A stretch of DNA of 64,000 bases from Acidipila sp. EB88 (GTDB lineage: Bacteria > Acidobacteriota > Terriglobia > Terriglobales > Acidobacteriaceae), in NCBI RefSeq assembly GCF_003858395.1, contig NZ_QWEV01000005.1:1178001-1242000 (forward strand), read 5' to 3'. Each line of letters begins with the position of its first letter. Within the stretch, counting starts at the first letter, position 1. The position numbers were made by a program, and so were the translations under genes. The notes under the pieces are model-generated. The model was given only the letters and a program-made list of their open reading frames with translations, did no database searches and was not told the DNA's origin. This document shows positions 63,995 through 64,000 of this stretch, piece by piece.

Positions 63995-64000
63995 AAGCGG

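Noticed and set aside
1..64000. tRNA, rRNA and riboswitch genes
   Set aside because: I looked by eye for cloverleaf ends and rRNA signatures and found none; this is not an exhaustive computed search.

Overview
The window looks like a chromosomal segment of an Acidobacteriota genome, most likely class Terriglobia (Acidobacteriaceae: Granulicella, Terriglobus or Edaphobacter type). It is GC-rich. It carries family signatures typical of that group: TIGR03435 proteins, a VWFA-related (TIGR03436) protein, and Oar-like TonB-dependent receptors with a carboxypeptidase-regulatory-like N-terminus. The genus is inferred from gene content only. I saw no rRNA, tRNA, CRISPR array, intact insertion sequence or prophage.

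Layout. 1-9.1 kb: a partial secreted protein; a frameshifted TIGR03435 gene; a divergent BlaI-type repressor overlapping an M56 (BlaR1-like) membrane protease whose sensor region is a TIGR03435 domain; then an Oar-like receptor and a VWFA-related protein. 9.1-10.3 kb: a gene graveyard with palindromic repeats, an acyltransferase-3 remnant and a 26-residue gene start. 10.4-18.3 kb: an HNH endonuclease, ComF, an OPT transporter, a polytopic protein and a GtrB-like glycosyltransferase. 18.4-30.4 kb, all on the minus strand: hemE-hemH-hemY followed by a compact C30-carotenoid operon (crtN-like, aldehyde dehydrogenase, crtP-like, PlsC-like acyltransferase, crtQ-like). 30.7-46.9 kb: a cupin, a divergent SDR/TetR pair with two matching operators, a beta-helix protein, an Acr3 arsenite permease, a YeiB/DUF5009-type acyltransferase, a second large Oar-like receptor, an M20 peptidase and a frameshifted Gfo/Idh oxidoreductase. 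47-64 kb: an NmrA-like protein, a 2Fe-2S ferredoxin, a frameshifted DUF5872 protein, a molybdopterin oxidoreductase, OmpH, LepA, an MltD-like transglycosylase, a histone-H1-like protein, a methyltransferase, a peroxiredoxin, the lipid A genes fabZ-lpxA-lpxI, and an M48 peptidase.

How the genes work together. The hem genes supply three late heme steps. The crt genes can be read as one route from a C30 precursor through desaturation, terminal oxidation and aldehyde oxidation to a glycosylated, acylated carotenoid. fabZ, lpxA, lpxI, OmpH and the M48 and MltD proteins fit a Gram-negative envelope. The BlaI/M56 pair is a plausible stress-sensing switch with an unusual sensor.

Two families of intergenic palindromes run through the window. 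Family A has six copies of about 34 bp built on GTGCCC.CGTCTC and GAGACATGGGGCAC arms. Family B has arms built on CACGAAGTGGCCGC. In one place an A copy sits between two B arms. Three genes are each broken by one apparent missing G/C, usually in a short homopolymer, so sequencing error must be excluded before they are called pseudogenes.
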